From positions 1 through 61,019 of IMG/VR virus record IMGVR_UViG_3300020171_000029: a stretch of 61,019 nt of DNA. One strand, 5' to 3'. A program made the translations under genes and the position numbers. The notes under the pieces were generated by a model. That model was not told the DNA's origin. It worked only from the letters and a program-made list of their open reading frames with translations, and did not search any database. Positions 8,214 to 14,906 of the stretch are shown here, piece after piece. Source of the DNA: a virus. How positions within the stretch are numbered: position 1 is the stretch's first letter; each line of letters starts with the position of its first letter.

Positions 8214-8221
8214 TTTATAAA
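8214..8221 (-). promoter_or_regulatory. TATA-like box upstream of the tRNA-like cluster
   Basis: TTTATAAA centred about 27 nt before the 5' end of tRNA-like element 2, the spacing expected for an archaeal TATA box. It argues that the two tRNA-like elements and hairpins are transcribed from here on the minus strand. Confidence 0.5.
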
Positions 8222-8230
8222 TCTATTTTA

Positions 8231-8653
8231 TTAAATCTTATGTTGTTCATATCTCAAAACCTTTGATATATTAACCTTCTTTGAAGATTTTATCTCAACA
8301 AGTACAACACTATTTTTTACAACATTACTCCTCTCACTAAGTTCTTTTATAAACTTCTTTGCATCTAATTCTGATGTAAAAAACTTACAAGGGTCTTGAC
8401 TTGTTTCATCCCAAACTACAAGATGTGTTGGTTTCTTTGGAACATATTTTGAGCCACTGACCTTTTCATACCTACAAGCAAAAGGTTGAGCTTTATTTCC
8501 ATTTGGCAAAATTACTGTACAATTAAATTCTTCATTATTAGTACAAACATCATTATCTGCAGTAACAATTGTTCCCCTTGGATATTCCCTTAAAGAAGAT
8601 GTACTATTATCAATAATCCTCAACTTATCTCCTTTTTTCCATTCATATTTCAT
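8231..8653 (-). CDS. Uncharacterised 140-residue protein
   Basis: Starts at 8653 with 'MKYEWKKGDKLRIIDNS', suggestive of a small beta-barrel (SH3/KOW-like) at the N-terminus, and ends in a lysine/serine-rich segment. The middle 'FFTSELDAKKFIKEL' resembles the helix of small viral host-interaction proteins. No family identified. Last gene of the minus-strand small-protein operon before the RNA island. Confidence 0.6.
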   Translation of the reverse strand: MKYEWKKGDKLRIIDNSTSSLREYPRGTIVTADNDVCTNNEEFNCTVILPNGNKAQPFACRYEKVSGSKYVPKKPTHLVVWDETSQDPCKFFTSELDAKKFIKELSERSNVVKNSVVLVEIKSSKKVNISKVLRYEQHKI

Positions 8654-8780
8654 CTTTTTTCTTACCTCCTTTCACCTCTATATCAACTCCGACCATAAAT
8701 CCACACCTACACAACGTCATAATTGTATCTTCACCAACTTCCATATCTCTCTTACAATTATCACACTTAACAATAATCAT
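8643..8780 (-). CDS. 45-residue zinc-ribbon protein
   Basis: Starts at the ATG preceded by AAGGAG (6-nt spacing) rather than at the upstream in-frame ATG at 8834. CDNC and CRCG supply four potential zinc ligands (CxxC-x16-CxC). It overlaps the 140-residue gene. Likely a small zinc ribbon; partner unknown. Confidence 0.55.
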   Translation of the reverse strand: MIIVKCDNCKRDMEVGEDTIMTLCRCGFMVGVDIEVKGGKKKDEI

Positions 8781-8895
8781 CTTCTTCTCCTTCACAATAC
8801 TCTTTGCTCCACATAACCTCATTTCCACACTCACAAATATACTTCATAAGCTCACAATCTGAAACCATTAACTCGTTACAATTAGGACATTTCAT
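8767..8895 (-). CDS. 42-residue zinc-ribbon protein
   Basis: Starts at ATG 8895 inside the end of the nuclease gene and ends at TAA 8767. It has CPNC and CECG pairs separated by about 20 residues plus two further cysteines near the end. Same style as several tiny zinc proteins in this operon. Confidence 0.55.
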   Translation of the reverse strand: MKCPNCNELMVSDCELMKYICECGNEVMWSKEYCEGEEDDYC

Positions 8896-9301
8896 TTTTC
8901 TCCTCCACCTTCTTAATCAAATTCTCCAACAACCAAAGAAACTGGAAATCATCATCACAAAAAAGTATAGGAATCTTATGCTTCACAACAATGCTTGTCA
9001 TCTTTCCCAAAATGCAATTCTCGTGAATTTCAGATGTCCTATCCTTAATCCTTCCAACAACAATCAAAAAACATTCCTTGCCACAATTCTTCATCCTCTC
9101 AACTTGACTATCAATCCTCCCATTCAGAATACTCGAACAAAAATCATTTATTTCTTTTCTCTCAACAAGTATGTCCCTATAGACATAATCCCCAACTTTC
9201 AGTCTCTTCCTATCAAATTCAATTCCAACATCGTTTATATCTGCAATCAAATCCATTCTCGGTTCCCTATCATCAACTTCAACAATTATTTTCTCTTTCA
9301 T
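8882..9301 (-). CDS. ERCC4/XPF-type nuclease
   Basis: A 139-residue single-domain protein with the ERCC4 signature: 'VEVDDREPR' at residues 7-15, 'LKVGDYVYRDILVERKEIND' (containing the ERKxxxD core) at about residues 35-54, then 'GRIDSQVERM'. This is the nuclease fold of XPF/Mus81/Hef that cuts branched or flap DNA. No helicase or HhH domain is attached, so it probably works with another viral or host protein during replication or recombination. Length fits the bare nuclease domain. Confidence 0.85.
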   Translation of the reverse strand: MKEKIIVEVDDREPRMDLIADINDVGIEFDRKRLKVGDYVYRDILVERKEINDFCSSILNGRIDSQVERMKNCGKECFLIVVGRIKDRTSEIHENCILGKMTSIVVKHKIPILFCDDDFQFLWLLENLIKKVEEKNEMS

Positions 9302-9313
9302 TTTGATGTCATT

Positions 9314-9445
9314 TTATTCTTCAGCAAATGTATCTGATAATGCTTTTTGAAAAGCAAGTTTTAATATCCATACCAATCCCAATGAAAATACACATGCTAA
9401 AACATAAAATACCATTCCAACATCTGAAATTTCTTTAGCCTTCAT
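9314..9445 (-). CDS. Single-pass membrane miniprotein
   Basis: A 43-residue protein starting at ATG 9445 (overlapping the previous stop) with one hydrophobic helix, about residues 10-29 (MVFYVLACVFSLGLVWIL), and charged ends. It may be an accessory membrane protein. No family recognised. Confidence 0.5.
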   Translation of the reverse strand: MKAKEISDVGMVFYVLACVFSLGLVWILKLAFQKALSDTFAEE

Positions 9446-9639
9446 TTCTTCTTCCTCCTTTTTAATTTTTGAATCTTCTCTTCCTCACTCTTAACCCTAC
9501 ACATCTCCTCCAAAAACTCATCTCTATTCCAACCATCAACTCTTGTCTTCTCAATTAACATAACCCACTCTCTAATCAATTCCCTGTAATCTTCCGACTT
9601 ATAAATTGCCTTACAAATCGCATTATATCTCCGTTTCAT
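9442..9639 (-). CDS. Basic 65-residue helical protein
   Basis: Very charged, ending KLKRRKKK. No domain recognised; predicted mostly helical. Overlaps neighbours at both ends in the minus-strand operon, which supports it being a real cistron. The basic tail could bind nucleic acid, which is speculation. Confidence 0.6.
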   Translation of the reverse strand: MKRRYNAICKAIYKSEDYRELIREWVMLIEKTRVDGWNRDEFLEEMCRVKSEEEKIQKLKRRKKK

Positions 9640-9830
9640 TTTACTCCACCTCCTAAAATAAATTCACATTCTCTGCAAATCCACTCACCACAACTTCTAT
9701 CCAAATCATCAACATCAAACATCCCATTACAATTTATACACATCTCTTGCTCTTCAATCTTTTCATCTTCAAACTCTTCAATGTCTTTGTCATCCCGTTC
9801 TCTTTCATATAAATAATCTTCATCTATCAT
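9636..9830 (-). CDS. Acidic zinc-finger protein
   Basis: A 64-residue protein with a very acidic first half and a C-terminal zinc site: CINC ... CGEWICREC. The 'G-x-WICxxC' ending is like the small protein at 2222-2374. Function unknown. Confidence 0.6.
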   Translation of the reverse strand: MIDEDYLYERERDDKDIEEFEDEKIEEQEMCINCNGMFDVDDLDRSCGEWICRECEFILGGGVK

Positions 9831-9988
9831 TTCTTTTCTCCTTTTGCTAATTGATTTATCATCTTTTCTAATTCAGGAACTCTTCTAACACTAACAACAC
9901 AATTGCTTATACTTTTTACTATACAATTAGTTCTACTACATTTTTCACATTCTTGAACATCATAATTACAAATTACTTCATCTATCAT
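9827..9988 (-). CDS. 53-residue cysteine-rich protein
   Basis: Starts at ATG 9988 and overlaps the next gene by 4 nt. Cysteines at C-x6-C-x2-C and C-x7-C could bind a metal. C-terminal half is a charged helix ('VPELEKMINQLAKG'). No family recognised. Confidence 0.5.
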   Translation of the reverse strand: MIDEVICNYDVQECEKCSRTNCIVKSISNCVVSVRRVPELEKMINQLAKGEKK

Positions 9989-10167
9989 TTTATCCTCCAA
10001 GTAAGAGAGTAAGAGGTTCTAACCTCTCTTACTTGATTTTTGTTATTCAAATAACTATTAGGAGAACAATAAAGTTCTCCTTTGAATTTATAATACAAGC
10101 CACCAATCTTACTATTCCAATATGCAAATAGTCTATAATCTTCTTGTTCTGTTTCTGGTATTTTCAT
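9985..10167 (-). CDS. 60-residue protein with an internal DNA hairpin at its 3' end
   Basis: Begins 'MKIPETEQEDYRLF', aromatic-rich, no known domain. GGAG lies before the ATG. Its last 12 codons coincide with a strong inverted repeat (10006-10041), so the coding sequence there is constrained by a nucleic-acid structure or the gene end has been captured by it. Confidence 0.5.
   Translation of the reverse strand: MKIPETEQEDYRLFAYWNSKIGGLYYKFKGELYCSPNSYLNNKNQVREVRTSYSLTWRIK
10006..10041. repeat. Inverted repeat / compound hairpin
   Basis: Two stacked 7-bp stems: AAGTAAG/CTTACTT outside and AGAGGTT/AACCTCT inside with a 2-nt loop and a one-sided 6-nt bulge. Lies within the 3' end of the 60-residue gene. 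Could be an attenuator, an RNA processing site or a protein-binding operator. Confidence 0.6.
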
Positions 10168-10295
10168 TTTTCAATCTCCTCAGGATGTAATCTGAAATAT
10201 TCATCTTCAGTCATCCATCCTACTTTCTGGAATTTCTCCAATTCGCTTTCATCTATTCCTTCAATCACACATCCTACCGAATTATAAATTTTCAT
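10164..10295 (-). CDS. 43-residue acidic protein
   Basis: ATG at 10295, overlapping the stop of the upstream gene, and TGA overlapping the next ATG. Contains 'KVGWMTEDEYFRLHPEE'. Nothing recognised; the tight overlaps on both sides support it. Confidence 0.5.
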   Translation of the reverse strand: MKIYNSVGCVIEGIDESELEKFQKVGWMTEDEYFRLHPEEIEK

Positions 10296-10546
10296 TCTTC
10301 ATCCTCCAACATATGACCAATAGTCATTCCTGCTAAGAAAAAATTCTCCATAAGATATTTCCTATCTATATTCAACTCTTTCAATTTTTTCATAGCTTCT
10401 TTTATCTCTGGTCTTTCTTTTAATTTTTCAAAATCCATCAATCCATCTTCTTTAGCAACTTCTTCTTGTGGAATTCTTCCAAGGTCAGTAAGTATCTTAC
10501 CAACTTCTTGTTTTTTTAATAGTTTCTGTCTTTCCCATACTTTCAT
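10292..10546 (-). CDS. 84-residue helical protein
   Basis: Predicted helical; contains 'LKERPEIKEAMKKLKELNID', with an acidic end. No domain recognised. Part of the overlapping minus-strand cistron series. Confidence 0.6.
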   Translation of the reverse strand: MKVWERQKLLKKQEVGKILTDLGRIPQEEVAKEDGLMDFEKLKERPEIKEAMKKLKELNIDRKYLMENFFLAGMTIGHMLEDEE

Positions 10547-10628
10547 CTTCTCTCATCTCCTCATTTAATTTCTGCAAATCACCTATGGTGATGCAATTTT
10601 CTTTTATGTACTCAATAGTTACTTCCAT
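10497..10628 (-). CDS. Possible 43-residue protein
   Basis: ATG at 10628 with no stop until 10497; overlaps the next gene by 50 nt, which is more than usual here. Contains 'CITIGDLQKL', reminiscent of the first gene of the packaging operon. Less certain than its neighbours. Confidence 0.35.
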   Translation of the reverse strand: MEVTIEYIKENCITIGDLQKLNEEMREDESMGKTETIKKTRSW

Positions 10629-10629
10629 T

Positions 10630-11349
10630 TTATCTTCTCACCTTCTTTGCATAGTTACTTTGCGAAGTAACAAACTCTTTCGCTTTTTCCCAAAAGTTTT
10701 TTGCTTCTGCAATGGTCTTGAATTCTGCTCTGAATTCAAACTTACTTGCAATCTTATTTTCTGCATCAACACACATTTTTACTTCTGCACTTTCATTCCA
10801 ATCATCTTTTCCTTCCCATTTACAAGACATCTCTCTTCCTTTCCAAGGTTCGTCTTTTTCTCCATAGCTGTAATCTTTGTAAGTTACATCTACTTCAACT
10901 TCTTTCAAAAGTTTGTTTGCAGCAATTCTTCTCAATCCTTCTGCATTATTTGTTTTTGCTTTTTCTTCATTTTTTTCATTCATCCAAGTCTTCAATTCAT
11001 CTATTGTCATATATTCTATATTCATATTGTGATAGTTACTTCTATCACTATAGATGTTTATATTTGGTTCGGGTGCATCTTCATATCTATGAAGTCCTGC
11101 ATAAGCTTTTAATTCAAACTCAACAGCTGACATCTTTAAATCAATTCTGTTTGCTTCAAGATGTGCTCTTGCTTGTCTTAAAACTTCTTCTCTAATAGCT
11201 TTTTCACTACCTTCTTTTATTTTTTCAAAAGCTTTCCACTCTTTCTTTCTTCTGTCATAACCTTGTTCGTGGTCTGCATCTTTGTACTTTTTTGCTTGCT
11301 CAGTTATCAATTCATTGATAACTACAATTTCTTGTTTTTTTGTTTCCAT
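10630..11349 (-). CDS. Uncharacterised 239-residue charged protein
   Basis: Start taken at ATG 11349, right after the upstream stop (the frame is open to 11370). First 90 residues form charged helix ('AIREEVLRQARAHLEANRID'), followed by an acidic middle and a C-terminal part with 'GREMSCKWEGKDDWNESAEV' and 'FKTIAEAKNFWEKAKEFV'. No family recognised. Largest of the small-protein block. Confidence 0.65.
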   Translation of the reverse strand: METKKQEIVVINELITEQAKKYKDADHEQGYDRRKKEWKAFEKIKEGSEKAIREEVLRQARAHLEANRIDLKMSAVEFELKAYAGLHRYEDAPEPNINIYSDRSNYHNMNIEYMTIDELKTWMNEKNEEKAKTNNAEGLRRIAANKLLKEVEVDVTYKDYSYGEKDEPWKGREMSCKWEGKDDWNESAEVKMCVDAENKIASKFEFRAEFKTIAEAKNFWEKAKEFVTSQSNYAKKVRR

Positions 11350-11350
11350 T

Positions 11351-11536
11351 TTATAACAATGCCTCCACATTATTTATCTGCATTCCAAGTTGTGTCATAT
11401 TCATTTTAGCAACCTTTTCTAATTTTGCTCTTACTTCTTCTAAAGTAAGTCCTTTTTCTACAAAAGTTCTTACTAAAGAAATTGTTTCTTCTTCACAACT
11501 TTCCCTTTTATTTTCTATATCTGTTCTGTTTTCCAT
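11351..11536 (-). CDS. 61-residue acidic helical protein
   Basis: The frame is open to 11650 but GGGAG lies 9 nt before ATG 11536, and another small ORF fits the space upstream. Contains 'KGLTLEEVRAKLEKVAKM', a helix-loop-helix-like stretch. Function unknown. Confidence 0.5.
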   Translation of the reverse strand: MENRTDIENKRESCEEETISLVRTFVEKGLTLEEVRAKLEKVAKMNMTQLGMQINNVEALL

Positions 11537-11537
11537 T

Positions 11538-11621
11538 TTATTCATCTCCCTCAACCAAGAAAAAATCTCTTTCTCTTGCTTCATTTCCATATTCATATCC
11601 TTCCCACGTATATTGTTCCAT
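11538..11621 (-). CDS. Possible 27-residue protein
   Basis: ATG 11621 behind AGAGGA, stop at 11538, ending two bases before the next start. Acidic and aromatic (WEGYEYGNEARERD). Very short, so only tentatively proposed. Confidence 0.35.
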   Translation of the reverse strand: MEQYTWEGYEYGNEARERDFFLVEGDE

Positions 11622-11630
11622 TTTTTCCTC

Positions 11631-11846
11631 TTAGAGTGAACAATGTCCACTCAATTTTAATACCTCTTCTGGAGTAGCTCCAGATTTTTGAGCATTATCA
11701 TTTTGTTCTCGTAATTTTCTTTTATTACAAATATCATGCATACCAGAAGGATTTCTATCTAAATTACCCCAATTAGTTTTTCTTAACTTCTTTCCACAAT
11801 AACTACAAATATCCTTTGGATTTTGATTTTTCATTTCTATTTTCAT
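11631..11846 (-). CDS. Zinc-binding 71-residue protein
   Basis: CSYCGKK near residue 15 and 'MHDICNKRK' further on suggest an HNH-like or treble-clef zinc site without clear catalytic residues. Ends in SGHCSL. Function unknown. Confidence 0.55.
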   Translation of the reverse strand: MKIEMKNQNPKDICSYCGKKLRKTNWGNLDRNPSGMHDICNKRKLREQNDNAQKSGATPEEVLKLSGHCSL

Positions 11847-11847
11847 T

Positions 11848-12051
11848 TTAATAAATTCTACTCAATTTTTTTACATATTTCTCAGTAATAATTACTTGAC
11901 AATTTTCACAACACCAAACTTTATATTTTCTATTAAATTTTACTAATCCTCCACACAATCCATTTTTAGAATAAGGATTATTACAAATATAACAATCTCT
12001 ATTATTTTTCTCATTTCTTTCATATTCTTTTAAATCTTGTTTATGTGTCAT
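11848..12051 (-). CDS. Zinc-finger 67-residue protein
   Basis: CYIC ... CCENC pattern (about residues 20-23 and 48-52) fits a four-cysteine zinc finger. It starts in a 4-nt overlap with the upstream gene. Likely one of several paralogous-style zinc proteins in this block. Confidence 0.6.
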   Translation of the reverse strand: MTHKQDLKEYERNEKNNRDCYICNNPYSKNGLCGGLVKFNRKYKVWCCENCQVIITEKYVKKLSRIY

Positions 12052-12263
12052 TTTGTTTTCTTTTCCAATTTAATTGCCTCATTTAAAAGTTCTTGTGCCT
12101 TTAAATAAATTGCATGTGTATTTTCACAATATTTAAAAAAATCTTTATGTTTTTCACATACATTCAAACAAACTCTAACAAAAACATTTTTTCCACCAAT
12201 TTTCCTTGTAGAAATTATCTGTTTATTTTCTTTTATTCTACATACATCACATTCATTTTCCAT
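12048..12263 (-). CDS. Zinc-binding 71-residue protein
   Basis: Start at ATG 12263, behind GGAGGAG with 11-nt spacing; the longer frame to 12305 overlaps the upstream gene. CDVC at the N-terminus and C/C-x-KH further on ('VRVCLNVCEKH') give a probable zinc site. Rest is helical. Confidence 0.55.
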   Translation of the reverse strand: MENECDVCRIKENKQIISTRKIGGKNVFVRVCLNVCEKHKDFFKYCENTHAIYLKAQELLNEAIKLEKKTK

Positions 12264-12264
12264 T

Positions 12265-12546
12265 TTATTTAGTTCTCCTCCCAATTTCTTGAGCATTATC
12301 ATCATTCCAAATTAAATCCCTTACTTTTTTATAATTTTCCCAAATAAAAATTCTAATAGTATTATCATTCATATTAGCAAAATCAAATTCCACATCTCCA
12401 AATTTTTCTTTAGATTTTTCTACAATATCTTTTAAAAATTTAAATCTTTCTTCTTTACTTTTAAGATTTTCCCAATTCCAATCTCCTATTTTTATCCATT
12501 CTTTTCTTTCCATATCCCCCTCCTCCTTCCTATCTTGTTCTTTCAT
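12265..12546 (-). CDS. First gene of the minus-strand small-protein operon
   Basis: A 93-residue charged protein containing 'FAVDIVEKSKEK'-like helix and 'RIFIWENYKKVRDLIW'; no domain recognised. A TATA-like TTTATATAC lies about 25 nt before ATG 12546, so the first start is favoured as a leaderless one, although GGAGG before an internal ATG at 12513 is a good alternative. Confidence 0.55.
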   Translation of the reverse strand: MKEQDRKEEGDMERKEWIKIGDWNWENLKSKEERFKFLKDIVEKSKEKFGDVEFDFANMNDNTIRIFIWENYKKVRDLIWNDDNAQEIGRRTK

Positions 12547-12580
12547 ATTATTATTAAATTAAATGAGTATATAAATGTTT
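12547..12580 (-). promoter_or_regulatory. Leaderless promoter of the small-protein operon
   Basis: Minus-strand TTTATATACTCAT followed by an AT-rich run into ATG 12546. It closely matches the plus-strand promoter ahead of the AbrB gene at 16182, which reads TTTATATACTCAT at the same distance from its ATG. Confidence 0.6.
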
Positions 12581-12823
12581 ATATAATATATTAATATATA
12601 CTAAACTATATATATCTTTATAAAGGTATTTTTTAGCTATTTTTTGATTATTTTTCATTGTTTTTTGATTTATCCTATATTATATATATTTTTCTATATA
12701 CTTTTAATGAAATTTATTGATTAATATAAGATATATAGATAAAAAAAATAATAATATATTATATTTATAAATTTACTATATAATAAAATATTATAATATA
12801 TATCCTATATTCTTCCTCCCACT
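12581..12823. other. AT-rich intergenic region
   Basis: No gene seen. Almost entirely A and T, with repeated tracts such as TTTTTTGATT (twice within 35 nt near 12630-12680) and runs of alternating TA. It separates the helicase gene from the small-protein operon. It may hold an origin or DNA-unwinding element, but no iterons or dyad of convincing size are visible. Confidence 0.4.
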
Positions 12824-14152
12824 TTACAATCCAAATATTGGTAAAGGACTCTTTATCTTCACATTCCTAACACCAAATATATTATTTTTATTAGAATTAA
12901 ACTTTCCATAATTACAATAATTCCTGATATCTAATGAAAACTTTCTTGGTGTCTCAATTATACTAATATTATTCAATTTACAAAATTCTTCATAATTATA
13001 AAATAAATCAGAATTTGATGTCCAATAACCATTTTCATTAATTAAACACTCTATACAAAACTTTGCTACTGAACTTGCTTCACCTAACATAATCCTTCTA
13101 TTCTCTTCCCAATCTCTTCTATATGAAAAATAACCTTTTTCTAACAATCTATCCAAACCTTCTAATGCCCAATTAAGCAATCCAGACATTTCATTGTTAG
13201 TTATCAAACTATGAATAATATTAACATTTGTATTTTTATTATCTTTATCAAAAATATTATCAAAATCAAAAATCATCCATCTATTCCAATATGCTTGGTC
13301 GTCTACATCTGATTTTATTGCTGGAACTTTATTACAAGAAAAACTTAACTTAGCATAATTTTCAAAATCAAACCCATCACCAAATTTAGCTTCAGCCCTT
13401 ATAGAACTTCTACCTGTAACTTGTTTAAATGTTCCACTATCTGTAATATCCTTTTCAGATAAATCATCACAAATATTTGCATTCTTATTATAAAGTGGAA
13501 CAAGTTGCCATTTTCCTTGAGCTAATAATTGCAAACTTATACTACTACAATTTTCACTACCAACAAAATTTTTAAGTAAATTCATAAATGTTGTTTTTCC
13601 AGTATCTGGAACTCCACGAAATATAGATGCTTTCTTTATAAAATACTCTCTATAAAGTTGATATCCAAACCACTCTTGAACACACTCAATGTCTTCTGGA
13701 ATTAGTATATCATTTAAAAATGTAAAAACATTTTTACAATAAGCTTCAGGAATATATTCAATTAATAGTTTATTCATAAACATATACTTATCAGAATGTT
13801 CAAGTAATTTTTTTGTTTTTAAATCCAACACTCCATTTTTCAAACATATTAAATTCTTATCTCTACATCCCAATTTATTCCTATCAATTTTTGTTAATCT
13901 TTCAATCTTATTCTTAATTTCAGTAATAATATATGTTTTTGCTGCTTCTTCTAAAATATCTTCCGCTTCTTTTTCTATAATATCTTTTCCTTTTTCAATA
14001 AAAACACCATCTATATAAACATAAATTTCATTCATCTTTTTTCCTGAAATAGTTTTAAAAATATATTTCTTCATTAAATATTTTGCAATAAAATCATAAA
14101 TTTCAGAAGCAGGTCTTTTCATCAAAAACATTTGCTGAATTTTATCTTTCAT
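12824..14152 (-). CDS. SF3 (D5-like) replicative helicase
   Basis: A 442-residue ATPase. Residues 100-111 hold 'LICLKNGVLDL', characteristic of the D5_N region; Walker A 'RGVPDTGKTTFMN' at about 179-191; 'NANICDDLSEKD' as Walker B; 'LSFSCNKVPAI' as the sensor (motif C) segment. Such helicases unwind viral DNA as hexamers. In poxvirus and P4-type proteins a primase domain precedes; here the N-terminus is short and the primase is a separate gene at 31337. Start overlaps the Sm-like gene. Confidence 0.85.
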   Translation of the reverse strand: MKDKIQQMFLMKRPASEIYDFIAKYLMKKYIFKTISGKKMNEIYVYIDGVFIEKGKDIIEKEAEDILEEAAKTYIITEIKNKIERLTKIDRNKLGCRDKNLICLKNGVLDLKTKKLLEHSDKYMFMNKLLIEYIPEAYCKNVFTFLNDILIPEDIECVQEWFGYQLYREYFIKKASIFRGVPDTGKTTFMNLLKNFVGSENCSSISLQLLAQGKWQLVPLYNKNANICDDLSEKDITDSGTFKQVTGRSSIRAEAKFGDGFDFENYAKLSFSCNKVPAIKSDVDDQAYWNRWMIFDFDNIFDKDNKNTNVNIIHSLITNNEMSGLLNWALEGLDRLLEKGYFSYRRDWEENRRIMLGEASSVAKFCIECLINENGYWTSNSDLFYNYEEFCKLNNISIIETPRKFSLDIRNYCNYGKFNSNKNNIFGVRNVKIKSPLPIFGL

Positions 14153-14364
14153 CTTTCAATCATAGGTTCAATATTTACAATTTGTGAATATAAAACAGGA
14201 ATATATCCTAATTTGTCATCAATAAAACTAATTGTATCTTCATCATCACGATTTAAAATAAAGCCATTGTAAAATCTTCTATTATTTAGAGAAATATGAA
14301 TTTTTCTTTTTTTATTATCTTTCAATAAATTGTCTATAATTAAGGTTACTTCATTTCTTAACAT
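14149..14364 (-). CDS. Sm-like small beta-barrel protein
   Basis: A 71-residue protein from ATG 14364 (GGAG, 6-nt spacing). The pattern 'KIHISLNNRRFYNGFILNRD', a conserved acidic stretch and 'IVNIEP' resembles the Sm1/Sm2 arrangement of LSm/Hfq-like rings, which bind RNA. Assignment is by pattern only. It directly precedes the helicase gene. Confidence 0.5.
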   Translation of the reverse strand: MLRNEVTLIIDNLLKDNKKRKIHISLNNRRFYNGFILNRDDEDTISFIDDKLGYIPVLYSQIVNIEPMIER

Positions 14365-14384
14365 AATCATCTCCTTTAGAATTT

Positions 14385-14906
14385 TTAAATTAAAATTTCT
14401 TCAAAAGTTTTAATTCTTATTTTTTCTAAATCATTAATTGATATTAACCACCCAATTGTTATTTTTTCTTTTGTTGGAACTGTTGTTTCTCTCCATGGTG
14501 CTGGTCTTCCAGTTTTTGAACTATTTCTTATTTCTTTATTAACATATTCTCTGATATCTTTTAATTTATAAATATATATTTTTTTAGTTATTTGATTTCT
14601 TACAATAAAAATATCTACCTTTGATTCTGTCCCCCATCCCAATTTCCATTTTCCATCATAGTATAATCTTTCTCTTTCAAAAAATAAATTCTCTATCATT
14701 TTTTCATCACTTTTAGTTTCGATTTTAATTATTTTATCATCTTTTTTCATAAGAAAATCAACATCTAATATCCACCATATTTTTATTTTTCTAACATCTT
14801 CAAGTATCCAACCATCTTTTTCATAATTTTTTAATAATTTTTTAATAAATTCTTCATTTGTTTCTCCTTTTTTCATTAGCACCCCGTTATAATTTCCAAA
14901 AATCAT
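14385..14906 (-). CDS. PD-(D/E)XK-like protein
   Basis: A 173-residue protein. 'WWILDVDFLMKKDDKIIKIE' followed by T-K gives D-x(13-16)-E-x-K, the metal-binding core of the restriction-endonuclease-like fold; an upstream glutamate and downstream helix agree. It could be a nuclease acting on replication intermediates or foreign DNA. It overlaps the ParB/methyltransferase gene. A later ATG at 14876 is an alternative start. Confidence 0.45.
   Translation of the reverse strand: MIFGNYNGVLMKKGETNEEFIKKLLKNYEKDGWILEDVRKIKIWWILDVDFLMKKDDKIIKIETKSDEKMIENLFFERERLYYDGKWKLGWGTESKVDIFIVRNQITKKIYIYKLKDIREYVNKEIRNSSKTGRPAPWRETTVPTKEKITIGWLISINDLEKIRIKTFEEILI

Noticed and set aside
8804-9337. 177-residue plus-strand ORF
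   Set aside because: Antisense to the ERCC4 nuclease, which has clear motifs.
10585-11195. Long plus-strand ORFs opposite the 239-residue gene
   Set aside because: Phe/Ser/His-rich translations typical of antisense frames; no ribosome site; inside a consistent minus-strand operon.
12581-12823. Replication origin in the AT-rich gap
   Set aside because: Low complexity alone is not enough; no iterons, clear dyad or strand-switch marker.
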